Part shown: one piece after another, positions 18,144 to 26,224 of the stretch
Numbering within the stretch: the stretch's first letter is position 1
How the letters are laid out: every line of letters begins with the position of its first letter
NCBI GenBank assembly: GCA_002747825.1
Contig: PDQQ01000014.1
Coordinates: 1-64,000 of the forward strand
Source of the DNA: Deltaproteobacteria bacterium
GTDB taxonomy: Bacteria > Desulfobacterota > Desulfobulbia > Desulfobulbales > Desulfocapsaceae
Reading direction: 5' to 3'
Length of the DNA stretch: 64,000 bases
The notes under the pieces: generated by a model
What the model was told of the DNA's origin: nothing
Database searches by the model: none
What the model saw: the letters and a program-made list of their open reading frames with translations, nothing else
Position numbers and translations under genes: made by a program

Positions 18144-18182
18144 AAAAAAGAAGAACGGTGGACAACACAGCACTGTCCACCG
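18144..18182 (-). terminator. Hairpin plus T-rich tract after p19 (leaky terminator)
   Basis: On the minus strand CGGTGGACA and TGTCCACCG form a perfect nine-base stem around a nine-base loop, followed by TTCTTCTTTTTT. It lies 38 bases after the P19 stop and runs into the start region of the DUF2318 gene. Since the downstream genes otherwise continue the operon, it probably lowers read-through or protects the p19 message, giving more P19 than membrane components. Confidence 0.6.
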
Positions 18183-18219
18183 CTCCTTGAATTATACCGG
18201 TCTTAAGCGACTAGCACCA

Positions 18220-18747
18220 TTACTGCTTGATTCCAGAATAGGTGAATTCGTAAGTTGCACTGGTAGGTGCCCACCATTTACCAACACCGGTAGCCTTGTC
18301 AGAGTGACGGCCAAAACCTTGCTTACTGGGAGGTTCGAGGAAATAGGTAAGCTCATAGTTACCAACGCCAGGCATCTTGATATTTGCACCGTAGTGTGGT
18401 CCATCAGCTGCAACCATAGGCATCAGGTTTCCACCAATCTGCTTACCGGTATCCTTGTTCTTCAAGGTATAGGTGACGGTCAGATAAGGAACCCACTCAC
18501 CGGCACCAAAGCCATTGGTGTTTCCTTTGATTGCGTGGATATCAGCTTCAAGGTGGATATCTGCCTGGGAGGCTGGCAGATCGATGCCTCTGGGTTCCAT
18601 GGTGATCGGCTGCAGATAGACAGCGGCAACTTCCATTCCACCCATTTCCTGAGCCTCACCGATCGGATATTCTTTAAAATCAGCGGCAAAGGTGGTGGTT
18701 GCACTCAACAGAGAAACTGCGGTTGCGGTCAACAATAACTTCTTCAT
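18220..18747 (-). CDS. P19/Tp34-family periplasmic iron-transport protein
   Basis: A 175-residue exported protein (signal peptide ending TTTFA/AD). The mature part is the P19/FetP/Tp34 immunoglobulin-like fold, whose members bind Cu and Fe and work with FTR1 permeases. Conserved stretches are the histidines of ADIHLEADIHAIKGN, the GPHYGANIKMPGVGNYELTY segment and the FGRHSDKATGVG loop. Campylobacter P19 uses one Met and three His as copper ligands, and equivalent His and Met residues are visible. AGGAGTTAATACC precedes the ATG. It lies directly after FTR1, as in Campylobacter and in E. coli fetMP. Confidence 0.92.
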   Translation of the reverse strand: MKKLLLTATAVSLLSATTTFAADFKEYPIGEAQEMGGMEVAAVYLQPITMEPRGIDLPASQADIHLEADIHAIKGNTNGFGAGEWVPYLTVTYTLKNKDTGKQIGGNLMPMVAADGPHYGANIKMPGVGNYELTYFLEPPSKQGFGRHSDKATGVGKWWAPTSATYEFTYSGIKQ

Positions 18748-18786
18748 GGTATTAACTCCTAATTGTTAAGGGTTGGTTTAAAAACC

Positions 18787-18804
18787 GTATGCGACCTCGC
18801 ATAC
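18787..18804. promoter_or_regulatory. Palindrome in the FTR1-p19 intergenic region
   Basis: GTATGCGA-CC-TCGCATAC is a perfect eight-base inverted repeat, 40 bases before the p19 start. Read on the minus strand it is followed by GG and TTTTT, so it could be a weak terminator hairpin (seven-base stem, AGGT loop) or a regulator-binding site. It does not resemble a Fur box. The upstream minus-strand sequence also contains a TATACAAT hexamer that may be a -10 element for p19. Confidence 0.4.
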
Positions 18805-18881
18805 AGCGTCGTCATCATTGTATACTATTTAAGGGACTGAAATCTCTTCAAACACACGGGAAAGAATCTCAGAGTCCCGTT

Positions 18882-20786
18882 TCAAGCCTCTTTGTTCCTT
18901 TTGGCGTAGAACCAGCCTCCAACCAGCAAAGCAATCAGCAGTGCCTGTGGTATAAGGCTTTCCACATACGGATAAATGCCCAACAGGGTAATCTGGGGAA
19001 CGCCAGGAACAAGGGTCGGCTCAAACAGCTTGCCCTCGACAAACTCCATAATGCCCTTTCCAGCAAAAACAAAGGCCATAAGATACAACAGGCCTCCAGT
19101 AAAGAGGAAAAAGGCGCGGAACGGCAGGCGTACCGAGGTAAAACGCATCACCAGATAAATGACCACCAGGGCAATACAACCGACAACGAACCCGGAGAGT
19201 ATCGCAGCGTTGGCATTTGCCCCCGTTGCCTGGGCCATAAGAGCCACATAAAACAGAACGGTCTCCGCACCCTCCCGGTACACGGCAAGAAAGACCACAA
19301 ACCAGAGGCCCCAAAGCGATCCTCGAGACAGAGAGTCGCTCATCTTCTCTTTAACGTACGCATCCCAACGGGCTGCCTCGGCCTTGGAAAGGAGCCAATG
19401 CCCGGCAAAAAACAGAACCACCACAGCAATCATCATCACTGCGCCCTCTAAGATCTCCTGCCCTGCACCGTCGATATGGAGAACACTCTTGAGAACCCAG
19501 GCCGTAACAAAGGACAGAACAATGGCCCAAACGCAGGCACTGTAGATGGTTTTCAGCTTATCTTTATTATTGGTTTTCACCATGTAGGCTATAATGGCCG
19601 TGATAACAAGAATTGCCTCAAAACCTTCCCGCACAATAATCAGCAAAGAAAGCAGGAAACTTTCGAGAAAGCCGGATTCGCCCTTGCCTTTGAGGTCGGC
19701 GGCAACCTTGGCAAATTTTTTCTGCATTTCCGATACCGTCGCCTCAATCTCGGACTGGGATTTCCCCGCCTTCATCTGGGCAACGAGTCTGGTAAAATAC
19801 CCCTCCATTTCAAGCTTGAGACCAGAGTCAACTATCGCTACCTGCTGCTCCATACCGGAGGCCTCAAAGATATCAAAATAGCTGTTCTGGACCGCCATCT
19901 TGGCCTTATCAACCTCGCCCTGTTTGTACAGTCCTAAGGCTGCGTTGATACTGGTAAAGAGATCTCCGTTGATCTTCTCCCAGTCTTTGGCCGGCTGACC
20001 GGCATTCTGACGCTCTTTGCGCTGACGATCATTCAGGGCCTTGTCAACCATCGGCAGACCCTGGGTATCGGCCAGAAGATCAGACAGGACGGTGGTTACT
20101 TTTTCAACCACCTGCTGGTCAGGCGCAGAGTCCTTGACCATTTTATGCAGTTCGGCAAAGGAGTTGTTGTAGTAAAAATCGCGTTTGGTCGAAATCCCTC
20201 TGCGAATCCCGGTTTCCAGAAGACTGTTCTTATAGCCAGTGAACTGGGCCTTTGTCAGGGCTTCATCGGCCTCGTCGTAACTTCCCCTCGAATAGGCATC
20301 AAGAAAATCATGCAGCAGGGATTCAGTAAGCTTGTAGGCATCAAGCCATACAGGATCAATTCTATCGATATCCACGGCCGTGACATTCTGCACCCCGCTC
20401 ACCGTATGGCCAGAGGCCTTAACCTCCTCAAGGGCTTCGGCAATCCCGGCGTTCAGGCTATCGACGGCGGCCTTTACGGCTTCAGGAGGTTCTCCGGCAA
20501 CAATCATCTTTCGGATCTCACCAAACTGGCTTTCCAGATCGAAACTCACTGCGGCTGAGACGTTTATGCGGATGGGCCCCTCAAGGTTCTCAAACACCTC
20601 AAAATAGGCCATCTGCACAGCCGTCTTACCACCCTCCACATCGCCCTCCTGGTAGAGCCTAACCCCCGTATTCAGACGCGTATTGATCTCTTCGGCAAGG
20701 CGATCATAGTCGGGGGCGGCAATGACAAAAGGAGCGAGAAAGAAAAGAGATACAACAATCAAGATACTGAAGATATATCTAAACAT
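18882..20786 (-). CDS. FTR1-family high-affinity iron permease with duplicated N-terminal domain
   Basis: A 634-residue inner-membrane iron permease. A signal peptide (residues 1-23) is followed by a periplasmic region of about 350 residues and a C-terminal seven-span FTR1 domain. The two iron-binding REGxE motifs are present as REGFE (386-390) and REGAE (504-508). The periplasmic region contains two related copies, roughly residues 28-120 and 270-360. Both run through an LY-Q/K-EG/GEV turn, a YFEVFE or YFDIFE helix and a Glu-rich region. The arrangement matches Cj1658 of Campylobacter and FetM of E. coli. It is the first gene of the twelve-gene locus. Confidence 0.92.
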   Translation of the reverse strand: MFRYIFSILIVVSLFFLAPFVIAAPDYDRLAEEINTRLNTGVRLYQEGDVEGGKTAVQMAYFEVFENLEGPIRINVSAAVSFDLESQFGEIRKMIVAGEPPEAVKAAVDSLNAGIAEALEEVKASGHTVSGVQNVTAVDIDRIDPVWLDAYKLTESLLHDFLDAYSRGSYDEADEALTKAQFTGYKNSLLETGIRRGISTKRDFYYNNSFAELHKMVKDSAPDQQVVEKVTTVLSDLLADTQGLPMVDKALNDRQRKERQNAGQPAKDWEKINGDLFTSINAALGLYKQGEVDKAKMAVQNSYFDIFEASGMEQQVAIVDSGLKLEMEGYFTRLVAQMKAGKSQSEIEATVSEMQKKFAKVAADLKGKGESGFLESFLLSLLIIVREGFEAILVITAIIAYMVKTNNKDKLKTIYSACVWAIVLSFVTAWVLKSVLHIDGAGQEILEGAVMMIAVVVLFFAGHWLLSKAEAARWDAYVKEKMSDSLSRGSLWGLWFVVFLAVYREGAETVLFYVALMAQATGANANAAILSGFVVGCIALVVIYLVMRFTSVRLPFRAFFLFTGGLLYLMAFVFAGKGIMEFVEGKLFEPTLVPGVPQITLLGIYPYVESLIPQALLIALLVGGWFYAKRNKEA

Positions 20787-20822
20787 ATTTGTGCCACTAT
20801 GGTTAAGTTTGGATTTACTAAC

Positions 20823-20855
20823 AAAATACTGTGATAAAAATCTCTTGTCAAGAGA
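20823..20855 (-). promoter_or_regulatory. Promoter of the FTR1 operon with overlapping palindrome
   Basis: On the minus strand TTGACA and TATTTT stand 17 bases apart, a good sigma-70 promoter placing transcription start about 30 bases before the FTR1 ATG. The -35 box lies inside the perfect inverted repeat TCTCTTG-A-CAAGAGA (20841-20855), a natural place for a repressor. No match to the usual Fur consensus was found. Confidence 0.55.
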
Positions 20856-21230
20856 GCTTAGGCCATCATAAAAACTTTGTTAAAGAAAGATTGAAAAACA
20901 AGGGGAAACCCTTCGAACGAACCTCTTTTTCGATCATTTCACGGGCACAGGGAGATAGACCAGAGTCCCACCTCCATCCATATGGCGATGATCCTAAGAC
21001 CTGCAGGCAAATGGGCCGCAAAAAACATGTATTCGAAGGGCCTGAAATCGTTTCCTCCTCTTCTATATCGACAGGGTTCTTTTCGCAAGAAAAGAACATC
21101 CCGAAAAACATCTCGATTTCAGATCTGCCAACGATACAAGAAGACAAGACAACCCTCCCACCAATACAGCGTGAGGAGGGCGAGGCTCTCTTTTAAAGGC
21201 TGCAAACAGAGGGCAAGAAAGATCTGAATT
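20856..21230. other. Intergenic region with a GNRA-type hairpin, no supported gene
   Basis: Between the FTR1 promoter and the end of the thi operon there are about 375 bases without a convincing gene. ORFs of 121 (plus) and 93 (minus) residues overlap each other and show no family motif or ribosome site. A perfect nine-base stem, GTTCTTTTC-GCAA-GAAAAGAAC, sits at 21076-21097. Such a structure could mark a small RNA or the end of the thi transcript, but no U-tract follows on either strand. Confidence 0.4.
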
Positions 21231-22181
21231 CTAGTCCAGTTCCACAGCCCACATCCTCAAATCATCTCCCGTTTCAATCCCGTTTTGCTCTTTGAGAAAG
21301 CGGGCAAAGTTTCTGTAGCGTTTCCGGTCCAGGGCACCGGGCCGTAGCGCAAAACGCGGCACAGTATCACGCCAGGCCAGGCGGTTTAAGGTATCGTCCA
21401 GCTCCTCTCTCCCGTTACTGATAAAAAGTTTCCAACTCTCATCGGGATGATTGACCAGATACTGTGCTCCGGCCTCCAGGGCATCGACAAATTTACGAAG
21501 ATCATCGTCAGCAACCCTGTCCCTATGCGCCACAAGAATAAGTTCATCATATGACGGAACCCCATGCTCTTCGACAAAGAATGCGTACCCAGGATGTTTT
21601 TCGATCTCCATCTGATTCAACTCGAAGTTCCGAAAGGCCCCGATCACTGCATCGACCTTGCCGGAAATCAGGGAGGGTGAAAGCGAAAAATTGACATTGA
21701 CCAGCTTGACATCATCGAGACCAAGCCCTGCCTTGGCAAGTATGACTTTCAAAAGAATTGTCTCAAAACCGCCCACCGAATAGCCGATGGTCTTTCCCTT
21801 TATATCACCGATCTGACGGATACCGCTGTCGGCAAGAACAACCAGTGAATTCAGCGGGGTTGCCACAAGCGTTGCGATACGGACCAGTGGCAGCCCTTCA
21901 GCCACCTGCATCTGGTGCTGGGGTTGATAAGAAACCGCAATATCAGCTTTTTTGGCGGCAACAAGCTTTGGAGGATCGTTGGGATTGGCTGGAGCGATAA
22001 ACTCTACCTCGAGACCTCTTTCCTTGAAAAACCCCTTTTCCTGGGCAACAAGAAGCGGGCCGTGGTCAGGATTGATAAACCAGTCAAGCAGCACGGTTAA
22101 CCGGGTTGCCGCAGATGACGATCCGACAACAGAAACAACCAAAAACAATGCAAGAAAAATTGCTGTAAAAAACCTATTCAT
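21231..22181 (-). CDS. ThiY-like substrate-binding protein of a thiamine-precursor ABC importer
   Basis: A 316-residue periplasmic protein with a signal peptide ending SSSA/AT and a NMT1/THI5-like domain. The segments LTVLLDWFINPDHGPLLVAQEKGFF and GKTIGYSVGGFETILLKVIL are typical of ThiY, which binds formylaminopyrimidine or related HMP precursors. It is the last gene of the thiM-E-D-Z-X-Y run behind a TPP riboswitch, overlapping the permease gene by eight bases. The exact ligand cannot be assigned from sequence. Confidence 0.85.
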   Translation of the reverse strand: MNRFFTAIFLALFLVVSVVGSSSAATRLTVLLDWFINPDHGPLLVAQEKGFFKERGLEVEFIAPANPNDPPKLVAAKKADIAVSYQPQHQMQVAEGLPLVRIATLVATPLNSLVVLADSGIRQIGDIKGKTIGYSVGGFETILLKVILAKAGLGLDDVKLVNVNFSLSPSLISGKVDAVIGAFRNFELNQMEIEKHPGYAFFVEEHGVPSYDELILVAHRDRVADDDLRKFVDALEAGAQYLVNHPDESWKLFISNGREELDDTLNRLAWRDTVPRFALRPGALDRKRYRNFARFLKEQNGIETGDDLRMWAVELD

Positions 22182-22929
22182 GATGGAACTCCTTTATTTT
22201 TTCCCAATAAATGACTCGAACGAGCAAAGAATCAACACAATAATAGAGACAGACCGAGATCAATGCCAACAGAAACAAGGCCGCAAACATTCGATCAATC
22301 TGCATCCTGGCGTTGGCATGCAGCATATAATATCCAAGCCCCTCACTGGAGCCCACCCATTCCCCGACGACTGCTCCGATCGGAGCAACCGCAGCGGCCA
22401 CCCGTAATCCGGAAGCAAGTGCCGGTAGTGCCCCGGGAATGATGATACAACGTATCACCCGCCAGGAGCTGGCACCCATAATACGGGCCATCTCCAGAAG
22501 ATCACCCTCTATACGCCGCATCCCGTGGTAAAATGCCGATGTAACCGGGAAAAAGATGATCAGAACAGCCATTGCCACCTTCGAGGCCATACCGTAGCCC
22601 AACCAGAGAACCAGGATCGGAGCCAGGGCAAAAACCGGGATAGCCTGACTGATAACCAGTACAGGAAGCAGCCAGCGCTGTAAAACCGGCGACAGAATCA
22701 TAACAAGGGCACAGAGACAGCCGAGTCCGGTTCCCAGAAGCAGTCCGAGCAGAATCTCGGTCAGGGTAACCATGGTATGGTCGGTCAGAATCTGAAAATG
22801 CGCAACAACGGCAGTAAAAACCGTAGCCGGACCAGGCAGGATATACGACGGGACCCCGCTGATAATGACAATCAGCTGCCAGAACAGGACCAGAGATGCC
22901 GCCAGAATCAGGGCCCGTAATATCCTCAT
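22174..22929 (-). CDS. ThiX-like ABC permease
   Basis: A 251-residue inner-membrane permease of the BPD (SsuC/TauC/ThiX) type with about six spans. The EAA-type coupling loop is seen as MARIMGASSWRVIRCIIIPGALPALASGLRVAA in its conserved parts. A GEWVGSSEGLGYYML motif lies in the C-terminal third, as in family members. The gene overlaps its ATPase and its binding-protein genes by a few bases. Context behind the TPP riboswitch assigns it to thiamine pyrimidine-precursor import. Confidence 0.85.
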   Translation of the reverse strand: MRILRALILAASLVLFWQLIVIISGVPSYILPGPATVFTAVVAHFQILTDHTMVTLTEILLGLLLGTGLGCLCALVMILSPVLQRWLLPVLVISQAIPVFALAPILVLWLGYGMASKVAMAVLIIFFPVTSAFYHGMRRIEGDLLEMARIMGASSWRVIRCIIIPGALPALASGLRVAAAVAPIGAVVGEWVGSSEGLGYYMLHANARMQIDRMFAALFLLALISVCLYYCVDSLLVRVIYWEKIKEFHHE

Positions 22930-23717
22930 ACACCCTCCTCGGCAAACAGGGTTTGCAGCAACGCTGCATGCTCTTGGGCAAACTCGGGACCATCGGTTGT
23001 TCTTGGAATAGCACCACCGGGCCTTAGCTCGGCGACCACATTGGCCGGAGACCCTCCAAGAACAACCACCCTGTGACCGAGGCGCAGGGCCTCGAAGGGA
23101 TCATGGGTGACCAGCACAACTGTTTTTCCGCGGGCAAGTCGTGCCGCAAGGTTTTGCAGTTTGAATCGGGTCAGGGCGTCCAATGCCGAAAACGGCTCGT
23201 CCATAAGCAGGACAGGCCGTTCCTCCATCAAGGTTCTGAGAAGGGCAACTCTCTGGCGCATGCCACCGGAAAGGGCACCCGGATACAGCTTCCCACAGCC
23301 CGCCATTCCGACCTTTTCAAGCAAGATCTCTGCCTTTCTCAGGCTGTTGGCATCAAGCTCGCCCCTCAACCTTGCGCCGATGACAATGTTATCGAGCACC
23401 CTCAGCCAGGGCAGCAGCAGATCCTTCTGACTCATCCAGGCGATCAGCCCCGTCGTTTTGCAGGTGCCGGAAAAACAGACCGAACCGGAAAAACAAAAAT
23501 CTTGCGTCTCTGTCAGGATGCGGAGCAAACTTGACTTCCCGCAGCCGCTTGGCCCCAACAGACAGGTCCATCTCCCGGGCTCGAAATCCAGCGCAAATTT
23601 TTCAAAAACGGTACGTCCCTCGAAGGAGAGGTCAATATCATGGCAGCACAGGCCAACGCTGCCAGTACCCGTAGTACCGGTGTCTTGCCTGGATAGATGC
23701 GGTCCCTGCCTGTCCAT
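22926..23717 (-). CDS. ThiZ-like ABC ATPase
   Basis: A 263-residue ATPase with Walker A GPSGCGKSS, signature LSGGMRQRVALLRTL and Walker B VLLMDEPFSALD, followed by VLVTHDP. It is of the SsuB/TauB/ThiZ type that drives BPD permeases. It starts directly after thiD (one base apart) and overlaps the permease by four bases. It powers uptake of a thiamine pyrimidine precursor together with the two following genes. Confidence 0.87.
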   Translation of the reverse strand: MDRQGPHLSRQDTGTTGTGSVGLCCHDIDLSFEGRTVFEKFALDFEPGRWTCLLGPSGCGKSSLLRILTETQDFCFSGSVCFSGTCKTTGLIAWMSQKDLLLPWLRVLDNIVIGARLRGELDANSLRKAEILLEKVGMAGCGKLYPGALSGGMRQRVALLRTLMEERPVLLMDEPFSALDALTRFKLQNLAARLARGKTVVLVTHDPFEALRLGHRVVVLGGSPANVVAELRPGGAIPRTTDGPEFAQEHAALLQTLFAEEGV

Positions 23718-24539
23718 CTAAAAGAACCTGTAGAAATGGTTCACCGGCCCATTTCCACCGCCGAGACGATATTCTGCCCCCGAGCGTATGGCCCCGGTTA
23801 TATACTCTTTTGCCGCTTCTACGGCCTCGTTGATCGGCATATCACTGGCCAGCTTTGCGGCAATCGCCGAAGAGAGGGTACAACCGGTGCCGTGGGTATT
23901 GGCGGTGGCGATCCGCTCTGCCGGATAGGAATATAGAGTATTGGTCCGAGCCATATAGAGGACATCAGTACAGGAGGCTCTCTCCAGATGGGCCCCTTTT
24001 ACCAAGACATTCGCGCATCCCAGAGCGGAGAGTTCTTCTGCTGCGCCCTCCAAGCCGGCAACATCGTCAATCTGCCTTCCCAAGAGGGCTTCGGCCTCCG
24101 GCAGATTGGGCGTAATCAGATCGGCCAAAGGCACAAGGCTCTCTTTCAATGCTGAGACGGCATCGTCTTCGAGAAGCTTATCTCCACTGGTTGCCACCAT
24201 CACCGGATCAAGCACAATACCAGACAGATTACGCAGGCGGAGGACCTCAGCTATCGTCTCGATAAGTTCGACCGAAAACAACATACCAATCTTCACGGCG
24301 TCGACACCAATATCGTCGAGGACCACCTCAAGTTGCCGTCTGACAAAGTCCACGGGCACTGAATGTATCGCAAAAACCCCTTGGGTATTCTGGGCGGTAA
24401 GGGCGGTGATCACAGAGAGACCATAACAACCATTGGCCGCTATGGCCTTGAGATCCGCCTGAATTCCGGCCCCTCCGCCGCTGTCGGAACCGGCGATGGT
24501 CAAAACACGACGATAGCGTTTGTTTGCTTGACTGTTCAT
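23718..24539 (-). CDS. thiD: Hydroxymethylpyrimidine (phosphate) kinase
   Basis: Phosphorylates HMP and HMP-phosphate to HMP-PP for thiamine synthesis. The ribokinase-fold motifs are clear: TIAGSDSGGGAGIQADLK at the N-terminus, DPVMVATSGDKLL near residue 107, and the C-terminal anion hole GTGCTLSSAIAA. The track extends 45 codons upstream into thiE. MNSQANKRYR is the proper start because its ATG overlaps the thiE stop as ATGA and GGGGGAATCT precedes it. With the adjacent importer, ThiD would phosphorylate imported pyrimidine. Confidence 0.93.
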   Translation of the reverse strand: MNSQANKRYRRVLTIAGSDSGGGAGIQADLKAIAANGCYGLSVITALTAQNTQGVFAIHSVPVDFVRRQLEVVLDDIGVDAVKIGMLFSVELIETIAEVLRLRNLSGIVLDPVMVATSGDKLLEDDAVSALKESLVPLADLITPNLPEAEALLGRQIDDVAGLEGAAEELSALGCANVLVKGAHLERASCTDVLYMARTNTLYSYPAERIATANTHGTGCTLSSAIAAKLASDMPINEAVEAAKEYITGAIRSGAEYRLGGGNGPVNHFYRFF

Positions 24540-25183
24540 AGATTCCCCCTGATGGTGGTTGGCAGGCCGGCGGCACGACGAAGCGCAAACGCGGCCTCTC
24601 GTGGAGAGGGTGCGCTGACAATGGCCGAGACAACGGCAATACCGTCGGCACCTGCAGCGATAACCTCCGCACAATTTCGATGGTTTATACCGCCAATGGC
24701 CACCAGCGGGAGGTCCACGGTCTCTCTGATTGCAGCCAGACCGGAGAGCCCCAGGGCCGGAGCCGTATCTCTCTTTGTCGATGTTGCAAAGACAGGACTT
24801 ACCCCAAGATAATCGGCGCCACCGGCCTCTGCGGTCAGGGCATCTTCGACGGACTCAACAGAGATTCCGATAATGAAATCTGCACCGAGGATTTTCCTGG
24901 CATCCCTGAGATCTATGTCCTGTTGACCGAGATGGACACCGGCGGCCCCGACGGCCATTGCCACATCAATCCTGTCATTGACGATAAGGGGGATGCCAAC
25001 GGGCTTCAGGAGGTTCTGCAGGCCTTTGGCCTCGCCAACAAACTCCCTTGCCGAACAGGTCTTTTCCCGTATCTGCACACAGGTGACGCCGCCGCCAACG
25101 GCCTCTTCAACGATATCGAGGCTGCTTCTGCCCAGAGACAGCCCCCGGTCGGTTACCAGATAGAGCGTATAATCATGCTTCAT
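24536..25183 (-). CDS. thiE: Thiamine-phosphate synthase
   Basis: Joins HMP-PP and THZ-phosphate into thiamine monophosphate. The 215-residue TIM-barrel protein shows the family motifs LYLVTDRGL, VTCVQIREK near residue 35, VGAAGVHLGQQDIDLRDAR, and the C-terminal LVAIGGINHRNCAEVIAAGADGIAVVSAI region. It lies between thiM (five bases after its stop) and thiD (four-base overlap), a compact salvage set in which ThiM and ThiD supply the two substrates. Confidence 0.94.
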   Translation of the reverse strand: MKHDYTLYLVTDRGLSLGRSSLDIVEEAVGGGVTCVQIREKTCSAREFVGEAKGLQNLLKPVGIPLIVNDRIDVAMAVGAAGVHLGQQDIDLRDARKILGADFIIGISVESVEDALTAEAGGADYLGVSPVFATSTKRDTAPALGLSGLAAIRETVDLPLVAIGGINHRNCAEVIAAGADGIAVVSAIVSAPSPREAAFALRRAAGLPTTIRGNL

Positions 25184-25188
25184 TACAG

Positions 25189-25995
25189 CTACCGGACAAC
25201 GATCTTGGCCGACTGGACAAACTCTTCAGTGGAGAGCCCATACAGGGCATCAAGAAAATGGACGGCAAAAGAGCCCGGCCCCGAAGCCGAACGGGCTGCG
25301 CGTTCACCGGCAAGCCCGATAAAGGCCAGAGCGCCGGCCGCGGCAACGGGCATATCCTCTTCAACCGCCGCAAAAGCACCGACCAGAGCGGTTGCAGTAC
25401 AGCCTGTACCGGTAATATATGGCATCATTTCGTGCCCATTGGCGACCTCTATCACCCTCTCACCGTCGGTTACAAGATCGATCTTGCCGGTTATGGCAAG
25501 TGTTGTTTTCAGCTCCCGCGCCATCTCCACGGCAACGCCGGCCGCCTCATCTACCGCATTGGCAGCGTCGACACCGCGGGTTGCGGACGAACCTCCACTG
25601 AGCGCCAGTATTTCAGAGCTGTTTCCCCTGACGATGCGCACCGCCACCTCCTGCAGGATCCTTTTGGCCGCATCCGTCCGCAGGGCTGTGGCACCGGCAC
25701 CTACAGGATCGAGCACCACCGGGGTCTTCAAAGATGAGGCCTTCTGGCCGGCCAGCACCATCGCCTCAACCCAGTCATCACTCAAGGTGCCAATGTTTAA
25801 GACAAGGGCGTTGGCAATTCCGGCCATATCCTCAACCTCGTTTATCGCATGTGCCATCACAGGAGAGGCTCCGGCGGCGAGAAGCGCGTTGGCGGTAAAA
25901 TTCATGACCACGTAGTTTGTGATATTATGAACAAGAGGCTTGCTGGCTCTGATCTTTTGCAGATTTTCGGCAGACTGACGGACAATTTGAGACAT
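25189..25995 (-). CDS. thiM: Hydroxyethylthiazole kinase
   Basis: Phosphorylates the thiazole alcohol (THZ) for salvage of thiamine. The 268-residue ribokinase-like protein shows VHNITNYVVMNFTANALLA at the N-terminus, VLDPVGAGATALR near residue 120 and GTGCTATALVGAFAA near 200. GGGGGAGCT immediately precedes the ATG. It is the first gene after the TPP riboswitch, so it and the five following genes should all fall when TPP is plentiful. Confidence 0.94.
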   Translation of the reverse strand: MSQIVRQSAENLQKIRASKPLVHNITNYVVMNFTANALLAAGASPVMAHAINEVEDMAGIANALVLNIGTLSDDWVEAMVLAGQKASSLKTPVVLDPVGAGATALRTDAAKRILQEVAVRIVRGNSSEILALSGGSSATRGVDAANAVDEAAGVAVEMARELKTTLAITGKIDLVTDGERVIEVANGHEMMPYITGTGCTATALVGAFAAVEEDMPVAAAGALAFIGLAGERAARSASGPGSFAVHFLDALYGLSTEEFVQSAKIVVR

Positions 25996-26093
25996 AGCTC
26001 CCCCTTATCGAGCAAAATACGATTGATAGAAAAAAGGAAAAGACAACAGGATACAGCCAGGAAGGACAAACTCAAAGAAGAACTACTCTCTGC

Positions 26094-26162
26094 AATTCCC
26101 TACGCTGGTATTAACCAGGTCAGGTTCAATGGGTATCATCTCAGGCCTGAGCCGCCCCTGCA
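26094..26162 (-). ncRNA. TPP riboswitch (THI element)
   Basis: On the minus strand the conserved core is complete: GGGGCGGCTCAGG, then CTGAGATGATACCC, then GAACCTGACCTGGTT, then AATACCAGCGTAGGGA. This is the standard two-arm TPP aptamer. About 100 bases of pyrimidine-rich leader separate it from the thiM start, whose Shine-Dalgarno GGGGGAG could pair with upstream CCTT-rich segments. Whether control is by termination or by masking of the ribosome site could not be decided by eye. Confidence 0.97.
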
Positions 26163-26224
26163 AATTTTAGGTTAACGTAAACAAAGAGATCAATAAAGTC
26201 AACAAGCATCTGAAAATCGGTCGC

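Noticed and set aside
20787-20860. Fur box upstream of FTR1
   Set aside because: Expected for an iron-uptake operon, but no stretch close to GATAATGATAATCATTATC was found; only the unrelated CTCTTG-A-CAAGAG palindrome is present.
20831-21196. 121-residue plus-strand ORF beside the FTR1 promoter
   Set aside because: Composition is non-coding in appearance, an opposite-strand ORF covers the same bases equally well, and no ribosome site precedes it.
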